From NCBI GenBank assembly GCA_014281115.1, contig JACONQ010000021.1, positions 124,001-188,000 on the forward strand: a stretch of DNA of 64,000 nt, read 5' to 3'. The DNA comes from Laburnicola sp. R22_1. Taxonomy: Eukaryota; Ascomycota; Dothideomycetes; Pleosporales; Didymosphaeriaceae. Made by a program: the position numbers and the translations under genes. The notes under the pieces were generated by a model. The model ran no database searches. It saw nothing but the letters and a program-made list of their open reading frames with translations, and was not told the origin of the DNA. Below, piece by piece: positions 53,482 through 64,000 of this stretch. How positions within the stretch are numbered: the stretch's first letter is position 1; each line of letters opens with the position of its first letter.

Positions 53482-55010
53482 GATGAAGGACTGGGGTGTA
53501 GCTGAGCCCGTGGGATCTGATGGCGGAGGCAAGAGCCCTGTATATAGGCGGAAGATGATGCTGAGTCAGCTATTTAACGATTTGATCGTGCACTCGCTAC
53601 TCGACTGCTCGTTCAAAGGTGACGCGTGGACTAGTAGGCAACACTCATTTCAAGGTGGTGCGAAACAAGGTACGTGTTCCGCACATCACGAGGACTTCAA
53701 GCTCAAGTACAAGCCGCGCGTCTTATTACCAGTAGTTTCTCATGTGCACTGTTGAGTATAGAAGGGAGTACGAAGCTTAAACAATGACTTCGCGTTCCGC
53801 TCCTTGGTGTTTGCATGCGGAATTCCGCACTTTTGCGTGCGGACTTGCGTTTGGCCGCCCGGGGCTGATGAGAACCATGTAACATCTTTTCCGTAATTAT
53901 TCGGGAGACCAAACGTAATAATTTTGACAGTAAAATCGACCACGATAACGTTGCGGTGTGCAGTAGGTTCAAAGGTTGATGACAGATGATGAGAGGTGTG
54001 GCTCGAGCTCGGAGAAATTCGGCCCGATGTCGTTAGACCTCAACTCTTCTCCGCTTGGAACCTCTCCATTTTCCAGACAACAACACGACCTCTGTCTGCA
54101 TATCTCAACATTCATACTAGTAGAACAATTTTGAAGCTCGCAATCACTAGCAGCATGAGGACCACGTCTGGGCGAAGCGGTCCTTCATTATCAGTATGCT
54201 GTCATCGTTTACAGAGGCTACAGTCGTTTTTCATGAATCTCTACATATCGTTGAACCTTCTCTCACTCTCTGGAGCGTTCAGTTGTGTGGCGATGTATCA
54301 TGTCCACCTGGGGCATTCATCTCGATTGTTTCCGGTTCACCGACCTCACTCACTTGTTTCAGGAATAATTTCGGGGTTACTGCCACCGTGAGGCGGATAC
54401 TTACATGTAGAAACACCACACCCAACACGTGGGGTTCACATCTCAGTATTGGGACCTATGTCGCTTTTGGTGCGGTTCTCTCAAAATAACGCCAGAACGT
54501 GTCGTGAAGGGTACATCGGATGAGTAATTATCCTTGTCTCTCACCTCTGAGAGGAAGATGTTAAGCTCTCTCACTTTATGAAGTTCAATTACGTTCGACT
54601 TACCGAGGTATATCACATCGCCCTGCAGCGTGCCACTGACGCTTTCCTTCTTCTCACCTCCTCTACCTTTACCTGAGAAGACAGAAGCGTCTAGTGCAGT
54701 ATATAAGACCGCCCTACAAGCTCGAAACTTCACACCTTCTTCTCTCCACCTCCTCTACCTCCATCCTTCTACGATTAGACACAGTAGCCGCCGGACGACA
54801 AGCACTATCAGAAACCTGCAATCTGGTACACCACCGAGACACACTCCAGCTGTTAAGGATGCTCCCAGGGCAACCCGACCCTCCACCTCTTTCCATTCAC
54901 CAGCCAGCCTGCTCTCCAGTAGCAACATCGATGCCCACCGCAAAAGGTTTGCTGATTTCCTTATGTCAACCCAACCTTGTTTACGCTGCTAAAAACAATT
55001 AGGTTCAACC
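53482..55010. other. Intergenic region
   Basis: No gene that I trust. A + strand frame at 54196-54489 contains several Cys (LCGDVSCPPGAF, LTCFRNNFG, ILTCRNTT) and could be the end of a small secreted protein, but no signal peptide or start can be joined. The last 300 bp are the promoter and leader of the GTPase gene. Confidence 0.3.
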
Positions 55011-57913
55011 ATGAAGCCGATTGTCTCAAATGAGGTCCTCGACTTCGATCAGTTCAAAGACTATCACAAGTCCCACAGAATAACAGACAGGTATAATTCT
55101 GCTACGGAATCCAGGCTACCGCATCCGTGGTGGAGCCTAGACAAGACATGCGTCGATAGTCGGCTTCAAGAGCTTGGTCGGATCGTTCTGGATGTTGTCG
55201 AGGGATTCCCAGAGACGGATAAGGAATTGGAACATATATATCGCACTGCCAGCAATCTGTCACACGTCGAACGAAGTCCCCCAATCAAGGTGGCTATAGT
55301 CGGGCCTCAAGCTGCTGGAAAAAGGTTGGTGGTTTCCGATCTCCCTAACTTGGTATCTACTTACAAGAAAAGCCTTTTCACGAATGCTGTGTTCGAACGT
55401 ACCGGCCTCTCTCCGACCAGTGCCATTGGCAGCGCAGGAACTAGCGCCATCCTAATGTATAAGAATTTTCCTGGACGCGCGCACGAAGGCGGACAATATC
55501 ACGCCTTGGTAAAATTTCTAAGTGCCACGAAAAGAGAGACGACTATAAATGACCACGCGAAGACGATCTACTACCACTTCAATGATGCAGATGACTCAGA
55601 CGAAGAAGACGCCCCTGAAACTGGTTACAAACCCGCGAATGAATTCGACAAGTCGGCTAAACAAACAGCGGAAGCATTTTTCGTTACTATCTTTGGCTCA
55701 TACAAAGAGTTTCAGGAAAACTGGAGCGTCCCTGCTTACAAGTCCGGGGAATTTTCCTATCTGTGTGAAATGAAATGCAAAGCAGCTATCGCCAATATGA
55801 AGTTAGACATCAACACTGATGATGTCACGACATGCATTGGAGTCGATCAATATGATCTCATGAATCAGATCAAGCCATTCATCACCGAAGAAGAAGGAAT
55901 GGTCACCCTTTGGCCTCTTGTGGACAGCGTGTTGGTTAGCTTCCGACATGAAATCCTGGAGCAGAACATCCAGATAATGGATGTACCCGGTGTGTTTTTG
56001 TTATAATCATTTACAGATGCTATAGAATCTGAGAGCTAAGTACAACACAGGTTGGGGTGATATCAATCTTACCCGAGCTCGGCATTGCGAAGAGATCCGA
56101 GAGAATGTCGATTACGAAATCATACTCATAGACACCGCCAGGGTGACAGACGACAATGCTGCTACGAATAACATTGGGGCAGCAATCGCTCTTCATGGTG
56201 CATCGAATGTCAAGGTTGTGGCTACGAAGATCGATGTGAGTTGTCCGAGCTATCATACTGGTCATCTTACTTATCTAACGGACATAGCTCGTTTCACCGA
56301 ACGAACTTGAGCAGTGCACAGGTGATAAATTTGATCGCCTAAGGGGCACGATCGAATATGCCCGAGAGCAGGAGACTTTAGCTGAGGACAACGACGACTC
56401 TTACTTAATCAGGGTCGCCGGCGCGTATCAAAACTATTTGCAAGGACAAATCAAGAAACAGTACATCATTGATCGAGTTGCTCGTATCTCCAGGAAAATT
56501 ACAGGAGGGTTCACGGGAAGGTCGCCAGCTGACATGCCCGAAGTATTTCATGCTTCTGCATCGAATTACATGGATTTGATCAAGAGCGAGCACATCAGGT
56601 TCAACGACTTGCCTACGTTGACTGCAGATGAGACGGCTATTCCCAGCATTCGACAATTTCTATTTTCCCTGCCTGCTGATCAGAACTTGGCTGATTATAC
56701 TCTCCACATCAACACCCTCATCCCGGCTTTCGTCGAGAAAATTAGGCGAACGGTGTCAGATTCGGACCGTGATACTGGATTCCGCGATCTGGCGGAAGAA
56801 TTCGACAATATCAGGCATACCTTCATGTCCAAAATGTTAGCAGAGGCTAAAGAAGCTTTCTCCGCCATCTCGACGAATAGCACCGCTAAAATTCGGGCCG
56901 ACGCGGAGGCATACAAACACCATGTCGAGAAAAAGGTAGTCAATAGTTGGTTGTGTTTCAGAGGTCGGACATTTGACAACATCCTGAAGAACCACGGCAC
57001 AATGCCTCCTGGAGCATCCGCTGCCAAAGGCCTCGAGAAGGGGTGCAATCTGAACAAAGATATCTCGGACATTATGGCTCCTGGCTACGTTAGGTGGAAT
57101 AACCACCATACTTCATGCATGAAGATCATGGCGGCCGCTTTGCACAGCTCTTTGGACCAAATACAGAACAAAACCCTCACCATGATCGATAACTCTTCCG
57201 CCAACGTCGTGGTAGCGGAAAAGGCGAAGAAAAAGCTCAGCGCTGTTCCGGATAGGATGAAAGCAAAATTGAAGGTCATGATGGACAAGATCGCGAAGCT
57301 AGAAAAACGCACATGCATGTGGGCAACAATGCAAAACAATCGGGAAAACAACCTCGTCGCCGGCGTTACCGATCCTATCTTTGACGAGGTCTTTCAAGCT
57401 GCGCCCGCCAAGAGGGAAGCCACCACCGGCAAGAATAAAGGCAAGATGATATATACTAGCCCCAAAATACACCATAAACGTGAGCTCCTCAAGTATCGTA
57501 CGCTCCGCAAAGAAGACCACCTGGTAGACCAGATCATCAAGCGTTTCCAGGACGTATTCGATAGGCACCGCAACCTCATTCTCGACGACTACTTTGGACA
57601 AATCGGACAACTCTTAGAGGACTTCAAGCAAGCGCTTGAGAAAGAGTCACCCGTCGCCTACCAAATAGAGCCCCTCGGCGAATCCATGCGAAAGCTCCTC
57701 GAGGAACGTCTCCCTGTCATCGAGAGCAAGGCAGAGGAGCTGAAGGGCATGCTGCCCACTATAATCAAGGACGAACATGAGGCGAATGTGGTGGCGAACG
57801 AGTCTACCGATGTCGGTGGGGACACTATCATTGAGACATACAACAAGATGAGCAAGCGGAAGCGGGATGAGAGGAACGGCGGCGGAGCGAAGGTCAAGAG
57901 AGAGAGGCGTTGA
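55011..57913 (+). CDS. Dynamin-like large GTPase, SLIP-GC/nuclear GTPase type
   Basis: Exons 55011-55324, 55373-55989, 56051-56235 and 56288-57913 encode 913 residues. Intron 1 (48 bp) must be removed to create the P-loop GPQAAGKS at about 98-105. Further motifs are DVPGWGD at about 307-313, formed across intron 2, and TKID at 369-372 just before intron 3. A variable acidic insert (DADDSDEEDAPE) follows the switch I region. The long helical C-terminal half ends in a basic, nuclear-localisation-like tail (KRKRDERNGGGAKVKRERR). Fungal proteins of this type are poorly studied, and a nuclear or membrane-remodelling role is inference. Nearby repeats suggest a fast-changing neighbourhood. Confidence 0.82.
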
Positions 57914-57994
57914 GTGTAGTGCACGACCCTCGATCTATCAGGCCTGGAGGTTACGTGGATCACATTGGGAAGTAGAATCTTGGTTGGGATTTTC

Positions 57995-58140
57995 GCGCGG
58001 TTATGTTCCGTGGCTTGGTCCTTTTTCTACTATCTATCTCGGTGGAGAATAATGGTTTAGTTCTTCCTTCATGATCTATATCGGTGGGAAACAATGGTTT
58101 GGCTCTGCCTTTACTATCTATATCGGCGGGAATCAAGTTT
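57995..58140 (+). repeat. Minisatellite, about 45 bp period
   Basis: Three degraded tandem copies of a unit with TACTATCTATATCGGTGGG and AATGGTTTGGCTCT, just downstream of the GTPase stop. Confidence 0.7.
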
Positions 58141-58479
58141 TGACACATATACCGTCAACACAGATCTTTGGCGCCGGGTTTGCCTACAGTCCCACCTCTC
58201 TTGGCTACTATCCGATTAGTAGTTTATTATATATCCCCTCATTAGGTACCTCAATAACACACTGGCTAGAAAGCAATGACCCTAGTGTAGGCTTCTCTCC
58301 ATCGCCGTCTACTTATCAATACTGCATCCACAAGCCATTCCAGAAGAGCTCACGTAGCGCTGAGACATGGCCAAGATTAGATCCTTCCCTGATGTGTCGA
58401 AATATACCAGCACGGCTCGTCCGGATCTCCTGGCAGATCACCTGCTTGCGTAAAACGAGGAGAAGAAGCTGCTGTTTAT

Positions 58480-59321
58480 AGACAACATGCTGCGAGATGC
58501 CGATCAAGGCAATCAACCTACTTCAACAATGTCAAGAAATTATCAGCGACATTCAACACGGCCACTCGCTGGCTGGGCGGAACATGGGCCTAAGAGTATC
58601 TATCACAGCTGAAGTCAATTTCTCGTCGTTAGACGTGCGAACGATCTGGAAAGTGAGCGAGCGGCTCGTAGCGCATGTGGACAGAATTGCACAAGGATTC
58701 TAAAGCTTCCAAGGGTTCGAACTGTCGGTGCAGCACTTATGCGCAGCGCGAGATTTACCGAGCCTTCTCATTGCAGTATGCCTAGTATAAAGTCAGCCCC
58801 ACATCCGCAGAAGCGCACTACTGAACTTGCGTAGGTACCGCACGGGTAGACGCATGTTCGCATATACCCACGAAAACGTGAATCGACTCCCCGAATCTAG
58901 TCTTCAAGCTCGCCGCAGATGAGATGGTGGATTTACAATCGGCTACGTACAACACATCCGGAGCCATCGCTTCAGCGTGTCACGATTTAAAGTTGGGCTT
59001 CGAGGATGATACCAAGTTCAATGACTGACTGACATGCAGAGGCGCATTTTTGCAGCAAGTGGTATAGAACCCACAAAACTAGCTGCTACCTTCTCGGAGC
59101 TAGGCACAGCTCACTTTCTGAATGACCAGTCGTCTAATGACGTTCTGGACCTCTTTGGGACGTCCAAAGCCATTCGTCGCCGACTGCTGGAATGCACGGA
59201 AGTCAATCTATATAACACGCTACGTGGCAGAGGCTACACTTACCTTCTTTGTAATGATCTTAAGATGGCGTATTTAATTTTCCTAAAGGCAATGCGCGAT
59301 CTCGAAGCTCACTCAGTTTAG
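58480..59321 (+). pseudogene. Possible TPR-type gene relic
   Basis: Broken frames at 58497-58703 and 59034-59321. The second reads LLECTEVNLYNTLRGRGYTYLL and MAYLIFLKAMRDLE, which resemble helical TPR units from the end of fungal TPR or NB-type proteins. No intact gene can be assembled. Confidence 0.3.
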
Positions 59322-59791
59322 CCATGAATATCTTAAGATAAGCGGCCGGTGGGTGGTATATATATTATAATACCCTTCTCCCAAAAAAAAACCCCCCCTC
59401 CAGCCCAAAAATTCAGCAAAACTAAAAGCCTATCTATTGCTGTATCGCGATAGGCTCAAAGAACTCGGTAAAGGCTCCGGGTGTGAAGGCTGTGAGTTTT
59501 TATTTGATTTGTAGTGTGCTCGAACACGCGGCCTCCAGCCCCAGCGATCCAAGGCCGTGCGTAGCTCTAATAAGGCCATGAAGACAATTAAGGCTTGCTA
59601 ACAGGCTAGTGTATAGTGCGTGTGCTGCTAGACGGGCTGGATAGTGGGGGGAAGTTTTGTAGTTGCGAACGGGGACGTTTTTGGAAGTAGCTGGTTATAT
59701 AGGTGGGGTTGGGAGCGGGTGAGCGGGTGTGGTGCGGACGGGTGGCTAGGTGGATGTGCGTGCGTGAGGGCGAGGTGGAGGGGAAAGTGAG

Positions 59792-59884
59792 GGAGGTGGA
59801 TGCTGCATGTGCGGTTGCTGGGAGGTGGATGCTGCGTGTGCGGTTGCTGGGAGGTGAATGTTAAGTGTGCGGTTGCTGGGAGGG
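59792..59884. repeat. 29 bp minisatellite, three copies
   Basis: Units start GGAGGTGGATGCTGC and end GTGCGGTTGCTG at 59792, 59821 and 59850. Confidence 0.85.
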
Positions 59885-59901
59885 ACCTGTTGGGGTTTAA
59901 G

Positions 59902-59925
59902 GCACGCACGCACGCACGCACGCAC
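59902..59925. repeat. GCAC microsatellite
   Basis: Six tandem GCAC units. Confidence 0.9.
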
Positions 59926-60722
59926 TAGGTGGGGTGGCTTTGTTGTAGGAGTGAAAAGCTGTATTCAGTGTCCAGTGGTCGTGTGTGAAAGAGGTGAACG
60001 GATTTGTTCCAAATAAATTTTGCGCAAAAGGCAGGAGCGCCATGTGGAGCAACCACGTGCGCGAAGGCAGGGACCACGTCGTCGGTACATTGCTTGTGCA
60101 TGGCTGAGCAGACGAGAAGCCCAATTTTCAATGTCACATCATCTATGGTCGTCCCTATGTGAAAAGAGGTGGGAGAACTTTTAGTCATCTTCGAGAAGTC
60201 AGGTGGTACTGTATTGGACGATAAGATCATCCAAGCGTCTTGGATGATGCTTGGTGGACTGGGGCATGGGCCGCTCAACTACCACAACCGTCAACTGGAG
60301 GGGCCTTGGGAGGGGAGAGGGTTTGCTTTGCGCGTCACGCACATGTCGGAATGGCTGTTTTGTTAGGGTGTCATGGAGGGAAGAGAGGCACTGTGGGTGG
60401 ATGTGGCCGGGCGCTGAGGGCGGACATCTATGCACCGTTTTTTTCTCCGCGGTAAGCAGCGTTTGCAGAGGAGGAGGGTACGGCGCAGAAGGAAGGACTC
60501 GCTCGACTCCACCGCATGCGCGAGCCGGCAACCTGGCGCGGATGGGTCAGTACTGTGGAGCCCTGCATTGCGCCTGCCGGAGCTGCCCTACTGCCTGCAA
60601 TCGCAATATATCTATGACCCTTGCCCTCGCTCGACCGCTTCTGATCTTATCAATCTCATCGCTCTATCAGAACTTCCTCCTTCACGCCGTGCTCACTGGG
60701 ACTTGCAACCCCTGTGGCCAGC

Positions 60723-62231
60723 ATGGGCTTCAGCTTCAAGGGACTAACCTCGGCTGCATTGGTCAACAAAGATGCGGCCGGTGCCAACGCTGCGGAGAAG
60801 GACGTCGCGGATGTTCCTGCCTCTGTTGCCGGACACACCAGCATGGACGCTCATCGGGGTGGGGATGAGAAGTTGGGCTCTCCGAGGTCCTATGATGGGT
60901 CGGATGACGATGAGTTGAACAAGGTCGACACGACGGCCGAGCAGGGTGTGCAGAAGGTGCAGGCTATGACGATGGTGTGGACGAAGAAAAAGATTATAAT
61001 GGCATACATCAAGTGAGTGTTGACTTTGCGTTCCTTGTAGGACATCAATAGTTTCCGTACCTTCTCTTTGCGTAATACTTCCTCTGGGGTATACGCAGTA
61101 CGGAACCATTGACCTGGCACTATACTTGATCTTGAACCGAACTAACGCGCAAATAGTGTCTGGTTGCTCGCCTTCATCCTCGCCTTCACATCAGGCAGCG
61201 TCACTCTTTTGACGCCCTACGTTACCTCGTCCTTCCAAGCACACTCCCTGACCGCCTTGACCGGCGTCATCTCCTCCCTCGTCGCCGGCATCTGGAAGCT
61301 CCCATTCGCCAAGATCATGAACATCTGGGGGCGGCCGTTGGCCCTCAGCATCTACAGCTACCAGCCCCACACCTGGACCTCCCCGCTAATCATCAGCTTC
61401 ATCCTCTTCGGCGCCCTCCTGATCATCAGCTTCGGCCTCTGGGAAAAATACGCCGCCCCCGTGACCTTCATCCCGTGGGCCCTGTTAAAAAACCGCACCG
61501 TCCTCTTCACCTACACCATGGCCGGCTCCCTCTACACGGGCTGGTACATCTGGGACTCGGACCTGTACTCTTCCCTCGTGGTGCTGTTCCACCAACCCCT
61601 CCTCCACGCCGGCTACATCACCCAAACCTACACCATGGGCTCCTGCCTGTGCAGCCTGCTCTACGGCCTCGCGCTGCGCGCCTACTCGGGCCAAGTGAAG
61701 CGCTACGCCCTCGTCCTCGGCGTCCCGCTGACCATCTTGGGCGTCGCCCTGGTGATCCCATTCCGCACCCCAGACACGAACGTCGGGTACATAGTCATGT
61801 GCCTCGTCTTCATCGCCGTCGGCGGCGCCATCCTCGTCATCTCGGAACAAACCACCCTCATGGCCGTCTCCGAGCAGCGGGACTTTCCCGCCCTGCTGGC
61901 CATGGAGGCCATGGTGATAGCCGTCGGGTCCGCCGTCGGGTCCACCATCGCTGGCGCCATATGGACGGGGGTCTTCCCCGCGCGTCTGGAGGCGAATCTG
62001 CCGCCCGATGCGATGGCCGATTTTGCTGCTATATATGGCGAGATGGACACGCAGGCGGGGTATCCCGTGGGGAGTCCGACGAGAGCTGCGATCGATTGGA
62101 GTTATGCGCAGACGCAGCGGTATATGCTGATTGCGGGGACGGCCGTGTATGTCGTTACGTGGGTGAGTGTGGCGTTGTGGGAGGATGTGGATGTGAGGAC
62201 GATGAAGCAGAGGACAGTGGGGTTGTTGTAG
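60723..62231 (+). CDS. Siderophore-iron transporter (MFS), internally deleted
   Basis: Exons 60723-61012 and 61157-62231 give 454 residues. The N-terminus (VQKVQAMTMVWTKKKIIMAYI), first helices (VWLLAFILAFTSGSVTLLTPYV, then GIWKLPFAKIMNIWGRPLAL) and second half (TWTSPLIISFILFGALLI and six further helices) are those of fungal siderophore transporters, normally about 600 residues with 14 helices. Here GRPLALS joins directly to IYSYQPHTW at about 61346. From memory of the family, that junction drops roughly 150-200 residues, including helices 3-6, while keeping frame. Both sides are otherwise intact. The product is unlikely to transport. A recent deletion or an assembly collapse could explain it. 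Confidence 0.8.
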
Positions 62232-62707
62232 GCCGGCCGTCCGACTTGGGGATGGGGATGAGGGATATGTGTGTGTATAGGAGAAGGAGTGTGGGCGTGG
62301 TGTGTGGTGGTGGTGGTGGTGGTGGTGGTGGTGGTGTGGTCTACATATGTTGAGTGATTGCATACATATCCCATCCAAAAAGTAAAGGAATGGTATACCA
62401 TGTTGAATGGAACCCTACATTCGTGTTACATGTATAATGAAATTGACGATAACGTCCTTTTGGCGTATTGTTTGTATCTGCACTACACTACACATACATC
62501 CCAGAGTGACCAACACAGCTGCAAAATGCAACACAAACCAATAGATACCCCCAACAGCCACCAAAAAAAAAAAGAAGAAGAAGAAGGAAAAAAACGGGTA
62601 TAATTTCCTCTCTACCCCCCATCTACAAAACTGCAACGACCGGGGGACGAAACCTTTGTGTCTCCACCACCCACCACAACCACGTCCCCCCACCCCAAAA
62701 CAACCTC
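62232..62707. other. Convergent 3' region
   Basis: Contains a GGT microsatellite at 62305-62337 and an A/GAA-rich run at 62563-62594; no gene. Confidence 0.6.
62305..62337. repeat. GGT microsatellite
   Basis: About nine to ten tandem GGT units. Confidence 0.9.
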
Positions 62708-64000
62708 CTACACATGTCGCACCTCATCAAAAAGGCTCGCCCTCACCTGCATCAGCGCCACCAATTCCAGCACAAACTCCTGCAAAACCACCACATTCGT
62801 AATGATATGCAGCAGACTCGCCTCCCGCACATCGTCCTTCAGATCCTCAGTCCCAGTCCCAGCCACAGCCACAGCCCCAGCACCCGTATCTTCCTCCCCA
62901 CCCTCGTCTTTAGGCGGCGGCTGATACTTGCTCAGCATCACCTCTACCACGTCCGAGCCCGCGGCCCGCTTGAACCGAATCCGCCTTTTCAGAACGTCCG
63001 AACGCTTCACTGACGCCAAGTTTGCATCAATGTCGGTTATGAGCGTCGTCTGCCGCTTCCCTGCCTGTGGCGCAGGCAGCGGTGACATGCCACGTGCCGG
63101 AGAGCCAGCCAAATTTCCGGCTCCTAGCTTAGAGGGCGCAGGCGAAGCAGCAGGCGTACCCCGTAGATCAAGACCTTCCTTGCGTCCCCTAGGCGTCTGC
63201 GTTCTCGACGGTGCAGCTGGGGTCTGGCTGATGGTTTTGGGCACCTGCGGGGTCCATGATCCAGTCTGGATATCTGTAGACGAACGGGGCGGCTTCTGCG
63301 GCGTCGACGATCGCATCGCGTCATGCATCTCCTCGTGGAACCGAAACGCATCTTTTCGACTGGACACGTGTTCGTCCCAGCCTTGGATATCGGCACGGAG
63401 CGCATCTATCTGTCCTTGCAGCTGTTGCAGGCAGGCAAGTAGCTTCGGTGCTGCCCCTGAATCCCATGTCGGCTGACGACTCGCCTTGTACATGTCGCGA
63501 AGACTATCGTTCGAATAGCCCTCAGTTTCTACACCATCGTCTGCGAAGTGGTAGTCTGAAGGATCCACGGACAGCCACCCCTCCAACCGTAACTGACAAC
63601 AAGACCCGAGACTGATGATAGTCTCCGTGAGCGCCAAGTTTGTCTCCACATCGTTAGTCAGGAATCGAAGCAGCAGCTCGGTCAAGGACTTGAAGAGTGG
63701 ATCTTCAGGTATCAGATAATGCGGCCCAATTTCTCGTGGACCGGACTCCGCATCGAAGTAGCCATGACTTTGCGTCGCCGTCGACGGTAACGCAAGGGCC
63801 TTGAGTGAACATGAATGACTCTCCAATATACTCAGTTTGTCTTTGAGATGGCTCTCATACGCTTCATCGACACCGCTTTCACCAGCGAGGTCAATAGCAA
63901 TGTTTAGATATGTTTCAAGTTCAGTGTTTAGTGCGCCGACTGTCCTATGGGGTTCCCTGTGGTGGATGTTTGTGACTTTGATCAACGCGCCTAGCGCATA
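62708..64000 (-). CDS. FHIP/RAI16-like protein, C-terminal part, cut by window edge
   Basis: An open frame enters from the right edge and ends at 62708, so the N-terminus is outside the window. The visible 430 residues begin ALGALIKVTNIHHRE. They include FKSLTELLLRFLTNDVETNLALTETIISLGSC with LRLEGWL, then a Pro/Ser/Thr-rich insert, and end with VEVMLSKYQPPP and REASLLHIITNVVVLQEFVLELVALMQVRASLFDEV. This order is that of fungal FHIP (FhipA), which joins FTS and Hook to link early endosomes to dynein. An Ala/Val/Gly-Thr repeat lies in the acidic loop near the end. Confidence 0.8.
   Translation of the reverse strand, partial: YALGALIKVTNIHHREPHRTVGALNTELETYLNIAIDLAGESGVDEAYESHLKDKLSILESHSCSLKALALPSTATQSHGYFDAESGPREIGPHYLIPEDPLFKSLTELLLRFLTNDVETNLALTETIISLGSCCQLRLEGWLSVDPSDYHFADDGVETEGYSNDSLRDMYKASRQPTWDSGAAPKLLACLQQLQGQIDALRADIQGWDEHVSSRKDAFRFHEEMHDAMRSSTPQKPPRSSTDIQTGSWTPQVPKTISQTPAAPSRTQTPRGRKEGLDLRGTPAASPAPSKLGAGNLAGSPARGMSPLPAPQAGKRQTTLITDIDANLASVKRSDVLKRRIRFKRAAGSDVVEVMLSKYQPPPKDEGGEEDTGAGAVAVAGTGTEDLKDDVREASLLHIITNVVVLQEFVLELVALMQVRASLFDEVRHV

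Larger units (their letters stand above)
59322..60722. other. Repeat-rich intergenic region
   Basis: No gene supported. It includes the minisatellite and microsatellite listed next and the promoter of the transporter gene. Confidence 0.5.

Noticed and set aside
54196..54489. Small secreted cysteine-rich effector
   Set aside because: Cysteines are present but no signal peptide or start exon could be joined, and spacing matches no family I know.

Overview
The window reads as a chromosome segment of a filamentous ascomycete (Pezizomycotina; a Dothideomycete, perhaps Pleosporales, is my guess). The grounds are short 48-80 bp GT-AG introns with CTAAC-like branch points, a HET-domain gene, a siderophore-type MFS transporter, and an AT-rich transposon island whose changes are almost all C-to-T or G-to-A, which is the mark of repeat-induced point mutation (RIP).

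Layout. 443-6494: a Ser/Pro-rich coiled-coil protein and a protein kinase, both on +. 7474-19960: a roughly 12.5 kb locus with no credible protein gene. It is built from about 28 units carrying interchangeable 18-19 nt sequences, and is the most unusual thing here. 20192-25001: a leucine-rich unknown protein (-) and the mitochondrial succinate/fumarate carrier (+). 25011-40720: a segment bounded by hAT-like inverted ends and an 8 bp target duplication. It holds a HET gene and a nested RIP-mutated stack (Fot1/pogo element, then a Gypsy element inside it, then a short un-mutated LTR-like insert). 41072-53481: housekeeping genes (twinfilin, a Utp16-like rRNA-processing protein, a mitochondrial repeat protein, ETF-beta, Vms1), an F-box relic, an unknown protein, and a divergent second twinfilin. 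55011-64000: a dynamin-like large GTPase, repeats and gene debris, an internally deleted siderophore-transporter gene, and the C-terminal part of a FHIP/RAI16-like protein running off the window.

The array. The repeating rule is a short A-rich box (CTAAAA or TTTAAAA), a variable slot of 18 plus or minus 1 nt, then ATGG. Most units have their own promoter-like head: a TGATGATG...CATCAT element, a TATAWA box 55-73 bp before the first slot, and a CT-rich stretch ending in a CACTGCACCC-like block. Two slots follow, separated by a 14-16 nt scaffold (ATGGGAGATTAAAA type), then a third block (ATGGCTGCG type). At the left end 21 slots follow one another with only one promoter. Scaffolds are conserved between units while slots are unrelated, and in one recent tandem duplicate the surrounding roughly 200 bp is largely conserved while one 18 nt slot is replaced. 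No reading frame is conserved. I infer a family of short non-coding transcripts carrying interchangeable 18-19 nt sequences, or a bipartite protein-binding array. I know of no described fungal system of this form, but I could not search for one.

Mobile elements have hit the array twice: a 3.2 kb hAT element (8 bp duplication ACTATCGC) sits exactly at the end of a slot, and a Fot1 end fragment lies at 9409-9705.
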